In this document: positions 9,043-17,520 of the stretch, piece by piece
Layout of the letters: each line of letters begins with the position of its first letter
Position numbering within the stretch: the stretch's first letter is position 1
NCBI RefSeq assembly: GCF_004216895.1
Contig: NZ_SGXE01000004.1
Span: 137,747-201,746 of the forward strand
DNA length: 64,000 bases
Reading direction: 5' to 3'
Source: Aquimarina brevivitae
Lineage (GTDB): Bacteria > Bacteroidota > Bacteroidia > Flavobacteriales > Flavobacteriaceae
The notes under the pieces: generated by a model
What the model was told of the DNA's origin: nothing
The model's database searches: none
Seen by the model: only the letters and a program-made list of their open reading frames with translations
Made by a program: the position numbers and the translations under genes

Positions 9043-9411
9043 ATGTTACAAGATACCATAAACACTAACCCTAAACCTATTAGACACGTGTTAACGAATA
9101 CCCATCAAGCTATTGCCTTGTTAGAAGCTCATCTTCAACTAAAGGAATTACCTTTTATCAAAGATTATAGCATAGAAAACTATAGGTTTCACTTTTACAG
9201 CCCTACCTATAAAATGGCAATTGAAATCGACAGCTACGTCAATGAATCGTATCCTGTTTTTAATACTGATCAACTCAAAAAACTATCCATTTATTCGCTG
9301 GGTGTACACGTATTTCGCTTTACCGATTATCAAATCCTTACTGATATGGAAGAAGTGAGCAGAACCTTAAAGCATTATATTAAAATACACAGCAACGCCC
9401 ATGTCCTTTGA
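9043..9411 (+). CDS. Small DUF559/Vsr-like protein, first gene of the putative DNA-repair operon
   Basis: 122 residues. The central part (YRFHFYSPTYKMAIEIDSY, about residues 47-65, then LKKLSIYSLGVHVFRFTDYQIL) resembles the DUF559 / very-short-patch endonuclease-like fold, in which a core strand carries the metal-binding acid (here EID) and the chain ends with a strand of the form VxRF. Some of the usual catalytic positions are not obvious, so it may be a degenerate or specialised nuclease. It is the first gene behind the operator-controlled promoter and overlaps the radical-SAM gene by 11 nt, which suggests translational coupling. Its role in DNA metabolism is inferred from these neighbours. 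Confidence 0.65.
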   Translation: MLQDTINTNPKPIRHVLTNTHQAIALLEAHLQLKELPFIKDYSIENYRFHFYSPTYKMAIEIDSYVNESYPVFNTDQLKKLSIYSLGVHVFRFTDYQILTDMEEVSRTLKHYIKIHSNAHVL

Positions 9412-10663
9412 TCGCATTCGAGAGAAACTTTCCATTTTGGCTGATGCTGCAAAATATGATGTCTCCTGTGCCAGTAGTGGTGGTAAACGAAAAAACAGCA
9501 ACAAGGGTCTTGGTAATAATACTGGTGTTGGGATATGCCATAGTTATACAGAAGACGGGAGATGCGTATCTTTACTAAAAATCCTGCTTACTAACCATTG
9601 TATTTTTGATTGTGCCTACTGTGTTACGAGAAAAAGTAATGACATAAAGCGTGCAGCTTTTAAGGTACAGGAGGTGGTTGATTTGACCATTAATTTTTAT
9701 AGAAGAAATTATATCGAAGGCTTATTTTTAAGTTCTGGTATCTTTAAGAATGCAGATTATACTATGGAGCGTCTCATCCAAGTCGCTAAAAAACTTCGGC
9801 TCGAAGAAAATTACAACGGATATATCCATTTAAAATCAATTCCAGGCGCTAGTGATGAATTAATGCGGCAGGCCGGACTATATGCAGATCGTTTAAGTGT
9901 TAATATTGAAATCCCTACAAAATCAGGACTTAAATTACTAGCCCCAGACAAGAAGCACGAAGATTTTATGAAGCCTATGAAAAAGGTTAAACACGAAATC
10001 ATAAAATATCAATCCGAAAAGAAAGTATTGAAAAGTACGCCCACCTATGCTCCGGCTGGTCAAAGCACTCAAATGATTATTGGTGCGACTGGTGAGAGTG
10101 ATCGAGATATCATGTATAGCGCCAATTTTTTTTACAAAAAATACCAGATGAAACGGGTGTATTATTCAGGATACATTCCCGTACTTGAAGATCATAGATT
10201 ACCTGCTATAGGAACTGCTGTTCCAATTGTAAGAGAACACAGATTGTATCAAACCGATTGGCTTATGCGTTTTTATGGTTTTTCTGTGCAGGAAATCGTT
10301 AACGACACTTACCCTAACTTAGAGTTAGATATTGACCCCAAGTTAGGTTGGGCTTTGCGACACCTGGAATTATTTCCTATCGATATCAACAAGGCCGACA
10401 AAAAAATGATAGCTAGAGTTCCGGGTATAGGTATGCAATCCGTTTACAAAATAATACAAGCAAGAAAATATAGAAGACTAGATTGGGATCACTTAAGAGC
10501 AATGGGGATTGCCTTAAATCGAGCACAATATTTTATCACCTGTTATTCGAAACAGTTTTATAGTCAAGATTTGACTCCTTTACAGCTCAAAACTAAAATC
10601 ATGAGTAACTCCTCATCGAAATACCATAATCAATTTACGAATCAACTTAGTTTATTTAATTAA
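9401..10663 (+). CDS. Putative DNA modification/repair radical SAM protein (TIGR03916-like)
   Basis: 420 residues. The radical-SAM [4Fe-4S] motif is C67-IFD-C71-AY-C74 (NHCIFDCAYCVTRKS), with further cysteines at 23, 46 and 55. The C-terminus holds helix-hairpin-helix DNA-binding signatures (ARVPGIGMQSVYKI, about residues 338-351). This layout and the adjacent partner gene match the family annotated as putative DNA modification/repair radical SAM protein, whose chemistry is unknown. The gene overlaps the small upstream gene and is followed by its partner after 1 nt. Control by the S24 repressor would make it DNA-damage inducible (inference). Confidence 0.9.
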   Translation: MSFDRIREKLSILADAAKYDVSCASSGGKRKNSNKGLGNNTGVGICHSYTEDGRCVSLLKILLTNHCIFDCAYCVTRKSNDIKRAAFKVQEVVDLTINFYRRNYIEGLFLSSGIFKNADYTMERLIQVAKKLRLEENYNGYIHLKSIPGASDELMRQAGLYADRLSVNIEIPTKSGLKLLAPDKKHEDFMKPMKKVKHEIIKYQSEKKVLKSTPTYAPAGQSTQMIIGATGESDRDIMYSANFFYKKYQMKRVYYSGYIPVLEDHRLPAIGTAVPIVREHRLYQTDWLMRFYGFSVQEIVNDTYPNLELDIDPKLGWALRHLELFPIDINKADKKMIARVPGIGMQSVYKIIQARKYRRLDWDHLRAMGIALNRAQYFITCYSKQFYSQDLTPLQLKTKIMSNSSSKYHNQFTNQLSLFN

Positions 10664-10664
10664 A

Positions 10665-11438
10665 ATGGAGTATAGCGATCATCATATTTTAAATTATGAC
10701 GGCACATTTGACGGATTCTTGACCGCTATTTTTATCGCTTACGAAGAAAAGCTAGAACATCTTACAATTCAACACAGCTGCACTACCACACCCCAGATTT
10801 TCTCCAATAATCAAACTATTATCACCCATACTAGCCAAGCGAATCGAGTATGGAAAGGGTTGCTTAACGTAACCACACCACAGCAACGTGCTGCTATTTT
10901 TAAGGCGTTTTTGAGTGAAATTAAAGGAATTGAAGATTTACTTTTCACCTTTATCAAAAAACTTTTTGCTAAAGAAATAAGCCCCAAAGATTTTAGTGAG
11001 AACACGGCCCTACGTGTTGCTCAAATTGTAAAGATGGTCGGGCGCGAAAAGCATCGTATGGAAGCTTTTGTGCGCTTTAAATTAACTAAAGATCACATTT
11101 ACGTAGCCACAATTGAACCTGATTTTAATGTACTACCGCTTATTACTTCCCATTTTAAGGATCGCTATGCGGATCAGCAATGGTTAATCTACGATATGAA
11201 ACGTGCTTATGGTATTTTTTATGACAAGAACACTACTGAAATCATAGCCCTTGAAGATCAGGAAATCTTGCTTTCGAATAACGCATTATTTGCATCGGAA
11301 GAACTAGCGTTTCAAAAACTATGGAAAACGTACTATGATGGCGTTAATATCTCCTCAAGAAAAAACAATAAACTGCACCTTCAACATCTCCCGAAGCGCT
11401 ATTGGAAATATTTGACAGAAAAGAACCCAACACTTTAG
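10665..11438 (+). CDS. TIGR03915 / DUF4130 family probable DNA metabolism protein
   Basis: 257 residues beginning MEYSDHHILNYDGTFDGFLTAIFIAY, the typical opening of the TIGR03915 family (YDGTFDGFLTAIF). The family is nearly always encoded beside the radical-SAM protein upstream and in other bacteria is fused to or next to a uracil-DNA-glycosylase-like UdgX domain. No glycosylase domain is present here; the protein ends after about 250 residues with HLPKRYWKYLTEKNP. The stop of the radical-SAM gene and this ATG are 1 nt apart, so the two are surely co-transcribed. Biochemical function is unknown. Confidence 0.88.
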   Translation: MEYSDHHILNYDGTFDGFLTAIFIAYEEKLEHLTIQHSCTTTPQIFSNNQTIITHTSQANRVWKGLLNVTTPQQRAAIFKAFLSEIKGIEDLLFTFIKKLFAKEISPKDFSENTALRVAQIVKMVGREKHRMEAFVRFKLTKDHIYVATIEPDFNVLPLITSHFKDRYADQQWLIYDMKRAYGIFYDKNTTEIIALEDQEILLSNNALFASEELAFQKLWKTYYDGVNISSRKNNKLHLQHLPKRYWKYLTEKNPTL

Positions 11439-11507
11439 TATCCTTTTTTATCCTTTATACGATTTCAAGATTTTGTACGTTATTACAAGTAACTAATCTA
11501 AACTATT

Positions 11508-11849
11508 ATGAAAAAATTATTTTTAGGGGCTTTAGGATTATTATTAGTAGCCTCAATTACATCCTGTAGAGAAACCACTGACAAAGCAGAAGAAGCTGCA
11601 GAAAATGCAACAGAAGCAGCACAAGAAGCTACTGAAAAAGCATCTGACGCTGCTGAAACTGCAATCAACGAAGCTGACGAAGCACTAGACGAAGCTGGTG
11701 ATGCTTTAGAAAAAGCAGGAGATGATGCTTCCGAGGCTACTGAAAAGGCCATTGACGAAGCAGAAAAAGCGCTTGATGATGCTGGTAAAGCATTAAAGAA
11801 AGCTAAAGAAGATACCGAAAAAGCTGTTGACGACGCAGTAAACAGCTAA
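11508..11849 (+). CDS. Ala/Glu/Lys-rich helical lipoprotein
   Basis: 113 residues. A lipoprotein signal ends at the lipobox ITSC (Cys20). The mature part is almost wholly A, E, K, D and T in imperfect 7-11-residue repeats (KAEEAAENATEAAQEATEKA and similar), predicted to be one long amphipathic helix without aromatic residues. Such composition resembles late-embryogenesis-abundant-type and coiled periplasmic lipoproteins such as Lpp-like spacers, but no family can be named. It is a single-gene unit with a strong terminator 21 nt after the stop. The acidic, repetitive sequence may stabilise the envelope under stress; that is speculation. Confidence 0.75.
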   Translation: MKKLFLGALGLLLVASITSCRETTDKAEEAAENATEAAQEATEKASDAAETAINEADEALDEAGDALEKAGDDASEATEKAIDEAEKALDDAGKALKKAKEDTEKAVDDAVNS

Positions 11850-11870
11850 ACATTTTGCAAACAAAAAAAG

Positions 11871-11898
11871 CCTGTGGAAAATTCCACAGGTTTTTTTT
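11871..11898. terminator. Bidirectional terminator
   Basis: CCTGTGGAAAATTCCACAGG is a perfect 20-nt palindrome with an A-run before it and a T-run after it, lying between the convergent lipoprotein and nitroreductase genes. Confidence 0.85.
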
Positions 11899-12469
11899 AT
11901 ATCCATTCTATTTTTTCTTCAATTTTTCCTCGTCTAGAGGCAAACTCTTCTGAAGTGTCATAGCTTCCGATATAAAAGAAACCTAAACAACGTTCTCCTT
12001 CTTCTAATTCAAAAAAATCTTGCATATAATTGATCATAGGTGGAGAACTCCAATAGCAGCCTACCTCAGCGGCTGTACAACTCAGCCACATATTCTGAAC
12101 GGCCATGGCTGTAGCGGCCACCTCCTCCCACTCCGGGATTCGTTCTTTAGGATCACGTTGCATACAGATTGCGATAACAGCACTGGCAGCCTTACAGTTA
12201 TTTTTGATTTTCTTGAGCTTATACGGGGATAACTTTTCATCCGGTGTAATATCAGTATAAGTGTCTGCCAGGTAATCCCCTAATCGAGACAAGGCTTCTC
12301 CCTGTATGATTTTAAAACGCCAAGGTTCTGTGATACGGTGCGTAGGAGCCCAATTGGCATTTTCTACCAAGGTGGTCAGGAATTCTTTTGAAACTGGTTT
12401 CCCGGTATAACTTGCAGGAAAAATAGACCTGCGCTTTTTAATCAGCTGGGTAATATCTTCTAAATTCAA
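11897..12469 (-). CDS. Nitroreductase family protein
   Basis: 190 residues, the size of compact YdjA-type nitroreductases. The FMN-binding N-terminal motif is KKRRSIFPASY (about 11-21), with NANWAPTHRITEPWRFKII (about 33-51) and VQNMWLSCTAAEVGCYWSSP (about 123-142) as the other conserved blocks. These flavoenzymes use NAD(P)H to reduce nitro compounds, quinones or similar substrates; the physiological substrate here is unknown. The stop lies inside the T-run of the shared bidirectional terminator. The upstream 256 nt separate it from a divergent membrane protein. Confidence 0.88.
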   Translation of the reverse strand: MNLEDITQLIKKRRSIFPASYTGKPVSKEFLTTLVENANWAPTHRITEPWRFKIIQGEALSRLGDYLADTYTDITPDEKLSPYKLKKIKNNCKAASAVIAICMQRDPKERIPEWEEVAATAMAVQNMWLSCTAAEVGCYWSSPPMINYMQDFFELEEGERCLGFFYIGSYDTSEEFASRRGKIEEKIEWI

Positions 12470-12725
12470 ACTAGTAGTGGGTTTTATAACTATTTGTTTT
12501 GCGTTTACCTTAATTTATCGAACTTCTAGTTTACAACCGATATCGCTAAAAACCTTAGCGTTTTAGACAAAATTAACGTAAAATCAGATGTCTGATTAGA
12601 TTATTTCTTTTATCCATAAAACAAAACTGTTCGATGCTAGTTAAAAAAACAAAATAGGTCGTGTAAGGTTTTAATTAAATAAGTGACTTTTATTTTTATA
12701 TTGGCAACCCATAAACCGTATCAAA

Positions 12726-13169
12726 ATGTACACCTTACTATCCGTAAAGCTCAAAGCGCTTCAAAAACACCCAACTACTTTACTACTAACCTACGTAGTT
12801 GTCTATTTTATTTGGGGTTTAGGGATGAATGAATTTGGTAAGTTTATGGAAATTGCCCGATTTGCTAACTGGTGGCAAGTGATCACCTGTTATATTTTAT
12901 ATATGGTTCCCATATCCTTACTATTACGCAATAAACCCTTCTTTGATCAATATGCCTATGGACTGGTCGCAATGGGAATCTTAGAATTTATGGGGTATTG
13001 GTTACAAACCTCATACGCCTATCCAGACAATATCTTAGCCCAGGTCTTCAATCCTCTAAATTTTAGTTTGGGAATGGCCTTATTTTTTGCATTATATTTC
13101 CCTGCCGGAAATTGGTTGGTATCCAAAATATACCATATGCTTTTCAAAAATAACCCTACTCTCTCCTAA
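12726..13169 (+). CDS. Hypothetical small integral membrane protein
   Basis: 147 residues with four likely membrane helices (about 18-35, 55-72, 83-98, 112-132) and a short basic C-terminus. I do not recognise a family. A -7-like box TATATTGG at 12697-12704 precedes the gene. Its last 14 nt overlap the convergent pentapeptide-repeat gene, and no terminator is visible between them. Nothing in the context points to a function. Confidence 0.7.
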   Translation: MYTLLSVKLKALQKHPTTLLLTYVVVYFIWGLGMNEFGKFMEIARFANWWQVITCYILYMVPISLLLRNKPFFDQYAYGLVAMGILEFMGYWLQTSYAYPDNILAQVFNPLNFSLGMALFFALYFPAGNWLVSKIYHMLFKNNPTLS

Positions 13170-14274
13170 CCAATACAAACTGCTGTTTACCTTCTTTTTT
13201 TAGTCGATACTTATCTACAACCGTTGAGCTTCCTTTAAGATCAAGTGAGTCTGAGACATAGGACAACCAATCTTCTCTGTGTACTATTGCATTATCCAAC
13301 ACCACATCTCGTATATCCGTATCTTCTAATTTCACATTCCATAAGATGGCTTCCGATAAGTCGGCTCCTCTCATATTGGCGCCTCTTAGATTGGCATTGG
13401 TAAGATCTGAACTAAGCAGCTCTGCATTTTCTAAATTGGCACCAACAAATGAAGTTCGTTTTAAATTAGATTCGGATAAATTTACGCCTTCCAAATCCGC
13501 ATATTTTAACTCCGCACTTTGTAAATTAGCTTGTGGCATATACACCTGACTAAAATCCGAATAATTTAATCGAGCATATTTGAGATTGACGCCATTACCC
13601 AATAACATTTTTTTGAGATCAGAATAGGTAAAATCCGCTGCATTGAGTATGTCAATGGTAGAACGATCTCCCAGATCTCCCATCAATAAATTAAATAACA
13701 ATTGACCTCGTTCCGGGCTACCTTTTTTCTTTTTCCCATCAAACACATCCTCATATTCATAGGGTTGCATCGCCATTGCAAGGCTTATTACCCGTGCCTC
13801 TAACGGTTTACTTATGTTACGGCTTGGGTTTGATCTAATTTCTGACGTAAGATCAGATAGCACATTATCCATGACAAAAACCAAGGATGACTTTCGCTGG
13901 GACTCTACTAGAGTATTTTGATTTTGGACTAAAGCATTTTGGTTGACCACCAACCAGGTTTGTATTAGCATGATAGTCGAAGGTAGTATGGCAAAGAAGA
14001 ATGCAAAAAGTCCGATTCTTGTTAATCGCCAAACCACATTTGAGGATACATCAGATACGGTGTCGACAGAAACCGTTTTGTACTCCTTGTACTCATTGAT
14101 CGCATTACTAATACTACGTTTTAATTTGGAACCAATAATTGGAGTACTGGCTTTTTTAAAGAGCCAACCAAATAAACGTTTTTTACGCTTTTTTCCTTTT
14201 GCCAACCGATCTAACTTATCCTGAAGGATTTTATTTTCGGTTTTTAACCGTTCAATCTGTTCTTTTTCGTTCAC
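13156..14274 (-). CDS. Membrane-anchored pentapeptide-repeat protein
   Basis: 372 residues in three parts. An N-terminal charged coiled coil (about 1-30) leads into a basic stretch; one strong membrane helix follows (about 85-108, ending in a long QNQNALVQNQN-type coiled segment). Then comes a right-handed quadrilateral beta-helix made of about 20 pentapeptide repeats of the A(D/N)LXX type (about 210-325; LTNANLRGANMRGADLSEA). Such repeats mimic nucleic-acid dimensions in Qnr/MfpA proteins, but a membrane-tethered form is more likely a scaffold or channel-associated protein. It is transcribed alone, with 126 nt between its start and the divergent CotH gene. Confidence 0.8.
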   Translation of the reverse strand: MNEKEQIERLKTENKILQDKLDRLAKGKKRKKRLFGWLFKKASTPIIGSKLKRSISNAINEYKEYKTVSVDTVSDVSSNVVWRLTRIGLFAFFFAILPSTIMLIQTWLVVNQNALVQNQNTLVESQRKSSLVFVMDNVLSDLTSEIRSNPSRNISKPLEARVISLAMAMQPYEYEDVFDGKKKKGSPERGQLLFNLLMGDLGDRSTIDILNAADFTYSDLKKMLLGNGVNLKYARLNYSDFSQVYMPQANLQSAELKYADLEGVNLSESNLKRTSFVGANLENAELLSSDLTNANLRGANMRGADLSEAILWNVKLEDTDIRDVVLDNAIVHREDWLSYVSDSLDLKGSSTVVDKYRLKKEGKQQFVLVRRE

Positions 14275-14400
14275 GTTGCACTATGGATTTGGATTTAAAA
14301 CGCTGAAGATATAAAAGATATTATTAATAAGAGATAGAATAGTTAGGATGATTTTCTATCGCTTCTTTACTACAGTTCCTTTATAAATAATGTATTTTTA

Positions 14401-15864
14401 ATGTTTAAAGCTAGTATCGTGAATCACCATATACTCATTTATCGGCTTCTCTTCCTAGTGTGTTCGACCAGTTTGACCTTATATGGACAACATCCTAAGG
14501 TAATCCAGGTAGACAGCCTAAGTTATGGAATTGATTACAAGCATCGACTAATCGTTTATAGTGATGCCCTAACTGATAGTTTATCCAAGACTATCAAAAA
14601 TGTTACGCTACATTTTAACTCGGACTTACAATTTACCATCCCTACCGATAGTACTAAATACAACACATCGTTTGAGGCAAAAGGATATAAACTCTACGTA
14701 ACACGACTTCCGGTAATTACCATTGCTATATCGAAGTCAATCGTAGACGAACCTAAAAGGCCCAGTAAGTTGACCTACTATCACAAAGGCACATCCATTA
14801 GTAGTATCGTGGGTATTGAGTTACGCGGCAATATTTCTCAAACTTTTCCAAAAAAAACCTATGATCTGGAGTTCTGGAAAGATGAATCAGGTAAAGAAAA
14901 TCGCGATGTTTCTTTTGGAGGCTTACGAAAGGATGACGACTGGATACTTGATGGATTGTATAATGAACCACTACGGGTACGATCTTATTTTGCTGCCAAA
15001 CTATGGTTACAACTACACTCCCCTACTTACCGAAACAATCCTAATGCTAAAAGCGGTTTTGATCTATGTTTTACCGAGGTGTTTATCAATGGGCGCTATC
15101 AAGGAGTTTTTGCGCTTAGCGAACAGGTAGACGATAAGTTATTGCAATTGCAAAAGCCTGTGGTTAATGCAGTACAAGGTGTTTTATACAAAGCCTCTAG
15201 TTATAGTGGAGGGACCGACTTTACTAAACTCACAGATTATGACAACCTTTTTCCACACTGGGGAGGTTTTGAAATGGAATTTCCTATTAGAGATTATACC
15301 AGCCACTGGGAACCATTATATGACCTCACGGATATTGTGATCAACGCTTCTAAAGACGATTTTAAAAATAAAATCGATCAACAAATTCAGCTGAATAATG
15401 CTATCGATTATTTTTTATTTGTAAACCTACTCCGCGCAACAGATAATCTAGGTAAAAACTATTACATCGCCACTGCGCAAAAAGCCAGTCCTTTTTTTAT
15501 TATCCCCTGGGATTTAGATGGGGTATTGGGCACGATTATCGACGGCAGGCACATCCCCACTACTAACGATATTTTGAGTAATGGATTATTCGATCGCTTG
15601 TCAAAAGAGAATCCTAAGGGTTATAATCAAAAATTAGCGGAGCGGTGGCAACAATTGCGGGCCACTACTTTTAGCAACGATAGCTTATTGAAAATGATTA
15701 CAAACCAATACCAACGCTTTGAGAACGAGCAAATTTATGAACGGGAATATGCTGTTTGGCCAACTAAGAAAACAAAGGAAGAAGAATTTGACTATATTAA
15801 AAATTGGCTACAAGAGCGACTTTTATTTTTAGATGGTTATTTTAAAGACTCTAAAAATGACTAA
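14401..15864 (+). CDS. Secreted CotH-family protein (atypical kinase fold)
   Basis: 487 residues. A signal-peptide-like hydrophobic segment (about 10-29, ending near TLYGQ) is followed by a short beta domain and then the CotH domain from about residue 130. The domain shows IELRGNISQTFPKKTYDLEF, DDDWILDGLYNEPLRVRSYF and PWDLDGVLG; the last carries the metal-binding Asp of the kinase-like fold. Bacillus CotH phosphorylates spore-coat proteins, and homologues in other bacteria are often exported. The substrate here is unknown. The gene stands alone between the divergent pentapeptide-repeat gene and an acetyltransferase gene 55 nt downstream. Confidence 0.85.
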   Translation: MFKASIVNHHILIYRLLFLVCSTSLTLYGQHPKVIQVDSLSYGIDYKHRLIVYSDALTDSLSKTIKNVTLHFNSDLQFTIPTDSTKYNTSFEAKGYKLYVTRLPVITIAISKSIVDEPKRPSKLTYYHKGTSISSIVGIELRGNISQTFPKKTYDLEFWKDESGKENRDVSFGGLRKDDDWILDGLYNEPLRVRSYFAAKLWLQLHSPTYRNNPNAKSGFDLCFTEVFINGRYQGVFALSEQVDDKLLQLQKPVVNAVQGVLYKASSYSGGTDFTKLTDYDNLFPHWGGFEMEFPIRDYTSHWEPLYDLTDIVINASKDDFKNKIDQQIQLNNAIDYFLFVNLLRATDNLGKNYYIATAQKASPFFIIPWDLDGVLGTIIDGRHIPTTNDILSNGLFDRLSKENPKGYNQKLAERWQQLRATTFSNDSLLKMITNQYQRFENEQIYEREYAVWPTKKTKEEEFDYIKNWLQERLLFLDGYFKDSKND

Positions 15865-15919
15865 AGGGTTAACTAATCATTTTAATAAATAATATTCAAA
15901 TATCTCCTACTTTAATCTT

Positions 15920-16387
15920 ATGCAAATATCCTTCGCAAAATTTGAAGACCTTCCAGAAATACTAAGTTTACAAAAGGAATGCTATATTGAAGAAGCTGAG
16001 TTATATGAAGATTTCAATATTCCTCCTTTAACCCAAACCTTGGAAGAACTTCAAACCGATTACAGTAAAGAAAAAATCATCAAAATCGAGTCTGAAGGAA
16101 AAATAATCGGTTCTGTGCGAGGGCAATTACTACAGCACAGCTGTCAAATCGGTAGACTGATAGTGGATAAAAAGTTTAGAAATAAAGGATTGGGAAAGCA
16201 ATTGATGAATGCGATAGAATCAGAATTTATAACGGCAAAGCGTTTTGAATTATTTACTGGTCATAAAAGCGAAAGAAATCTATATCTGTACAAAAAGCTG
16301 GGTTATAAGATATTTGATAAAAAGAAGGTAAACGATAAGCTTACGTTTATCTTTTTGGAAAAAAACACTACGAATGCAGCACAATAA
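15920..16387 (+). CDS. GNAT family N-acetyltransferase
   Basis: 155 residues. The acetyl-CoA-binding motif A is clear: IGRLIVDKKFRNKGLGKQLM (about 74-93, with the R-x-x-G-x-G-K/L loop). The start MQISFAKFEDLPEILSLQKE is the usual GNAT opening, and NLYLYKKLGYKIFDKK near the end is motif B. The substrate is unknown. Its 3' end overlaps the next gene by 14 nt, so the two are co-transcribed. Confidence 0.88.
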   Translation: MQISFAKFEDLPEILSLQKECYIEEAELYEDFNIPPLTQTLEELQTDYSKEKIIKIESEGKIIGSVRGQLLQHSCQIGRLIVDKKFRNKGLGKQLMNAIESEFITAKRFELFTGHKSERNLYLYKKLGYKIFDKKKVNDKLTFIFLEKNTTNAAQ

Positions 16388-16784
16388 AAACATATTTCAA
16401 TACTCAAATATTGAACTAGTTGACCTAATTAAAAACACCAATGATCCTGACACCCTAAAACAGGCAAAAGCTGTGTTAAATTCGAGGAATCTTAACTCGA
16501 GTCAACTAACTCAGTTAAATATTGAATACGAAACTTATAAACGTTTTCAACAAAAAAGGAAATCAGCACCATTAGAACCAAGTGAGTGGATTCCATTATT
16601 CTTTCTTCCATTTTTTATTCCGAAACCGTATTGGAGAAAGGATGATCATTTTACAGCTTCAGAAATTGAACGATTTCAAAAATATGGCTTTGAAGAAAAA
16701 GCAAAAGAGGCCAAAAGAGTAAGGGTATTAGGTATAATCTTCTGGTGTATTCTAGTTTTCATATTTGTATTATTTTACACCTAA
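16374..16784 (+). CDS. Hypothetical protein with C-terminal membrane helix
   Basis: 136 residues. The first half is predicted helical and polar (NTNDPDTLKQAKAVLNSRNL). A short hydrophobic and proline-rich patch (WIPLFFLPFFIPKPYW, about 72-87) may dip into the membrane, and a strong helix ends the protein (VLGIIFWCILVFIFVLFY). I do not recognise a family. The 14-nt overlap with the acetyltransferase gene is the only link to function. Confidence 0.65.
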   Translation: MQHNKNIFQYSNIELVDLIKNTNDPDTLKQAKAVLNSRNLNSSQLTQLNIEYETYKRFQQKRKSAPLEPSEWIPLFFLPFFIPKPYWRKDDHFTASEIERFQKYGFEEKAKEAKRVRVLGIIFWCILVFIFVLFYT

Positions 16785-16923
16785 TTCAATTCTTAAAAGG
16801 TTTGAGCTATCATACCCTATTTTTTCGTTTATCTCCATAATTCAACTGTACTATTGGTTTTTGCAACTCCAGTTTTATCAAGTCAACAACTGCCAATAAA
16901 TTTTGTTTCTTATATTAGTTGAT

Positions 16924-17370
16924 ATGAAAAGAAACCAATCTTACTTCTATAGTGCATTACTTATAACCTTAGCAGCCCTAACGTTATTGATTACGGGTTC
17001 CCCTGTACTTAATTGGTCTGTAGACGCGAATAACCAATTCCCCTTAGGAACCATAATAACCTGGGCAGGTATGATAGGGTTACCCGCTACCCTATATTTT
17101 GGAATCCGAGCCTTACGAAAACCGACACCCTCATTTCATAAAATCCTTTCTTTATTATTGCGGATTGCAATCGTACTCGGAATCCTATGGGTGCCCTTGT
17201 CTTACGTACTTGCAGGTAATTTTTCTTTCTCCTTTTCTAATAAAGCAACATTTCAAGGGGGTCAAGCGGCTATGCGATGGTTTTGGCGATTAAGTTATGG
17301 CATCCCGATTATGACACTTACGATCCTTATCTTTTACTGGATTTCGTTACTTTTTATAAAAAGAAGGTAA
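16924..17370 (+). CDS. Hypothetical four-helix membrane protein
   Basis: 148 residues starting MKRNQSYFYSALLITLAALT. Four hydrophobic segments are visible (about 9-24, 41-59, 76-95, 122-142). The frame is open for seven codons upstream to 16903, but the ATG at 16924 followed by Lys-Arg-Asn is the natural start. No family was recognised, and the surroundings give no hint. About 120 nt without a gene precede it. Confidence 0.65.
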   Translation: MKRNQSYFYSALLITLAALTLLITGSPVLNWSVDANNQFPLGTIITWAGMIGLPATLYFGIRALRKPTPSFHKILSLLLRIAIVLGILWVPLSYVLAGNFSFSFSNKATFQGGQAAMRWFWRLSYGIPIMTLTILIFYWISLLFIKRR

Positions 17371-17520
17371 TTTTAAATCATAATCCATTTTTACATATAC
17401 TAGAGTTTAGCCAGGTATAAAGCTTATACTTTGGCCTCAGGATGTTTTTGCGTATCTTCATCATCCTTTTAATGCAGTTTATGCTGCTACAGATTTGAAA
17501 CACAAACCATCCATATCCTT

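Noticed and set aside
11871..11890. Palindrome CCTGTGGAAAATTCCACAGG as a third operator for the S24 repressor
   Set aside because: It contains TGGAA and TTCCA but lies between convergent stops with A- and T-runs on both sides, so it is a bidirectional terminator; its half-site spacing also differs (2 nt instead of 3).
12544..12560. Small hairpin CGCTAA/TTAGCG as a terminator
   Set aside because: It lies upstream of both divergent genes (nitroreductase and membrane protein), so there is no transcript to end; six base pairs in AT-rich DNA may be chance.
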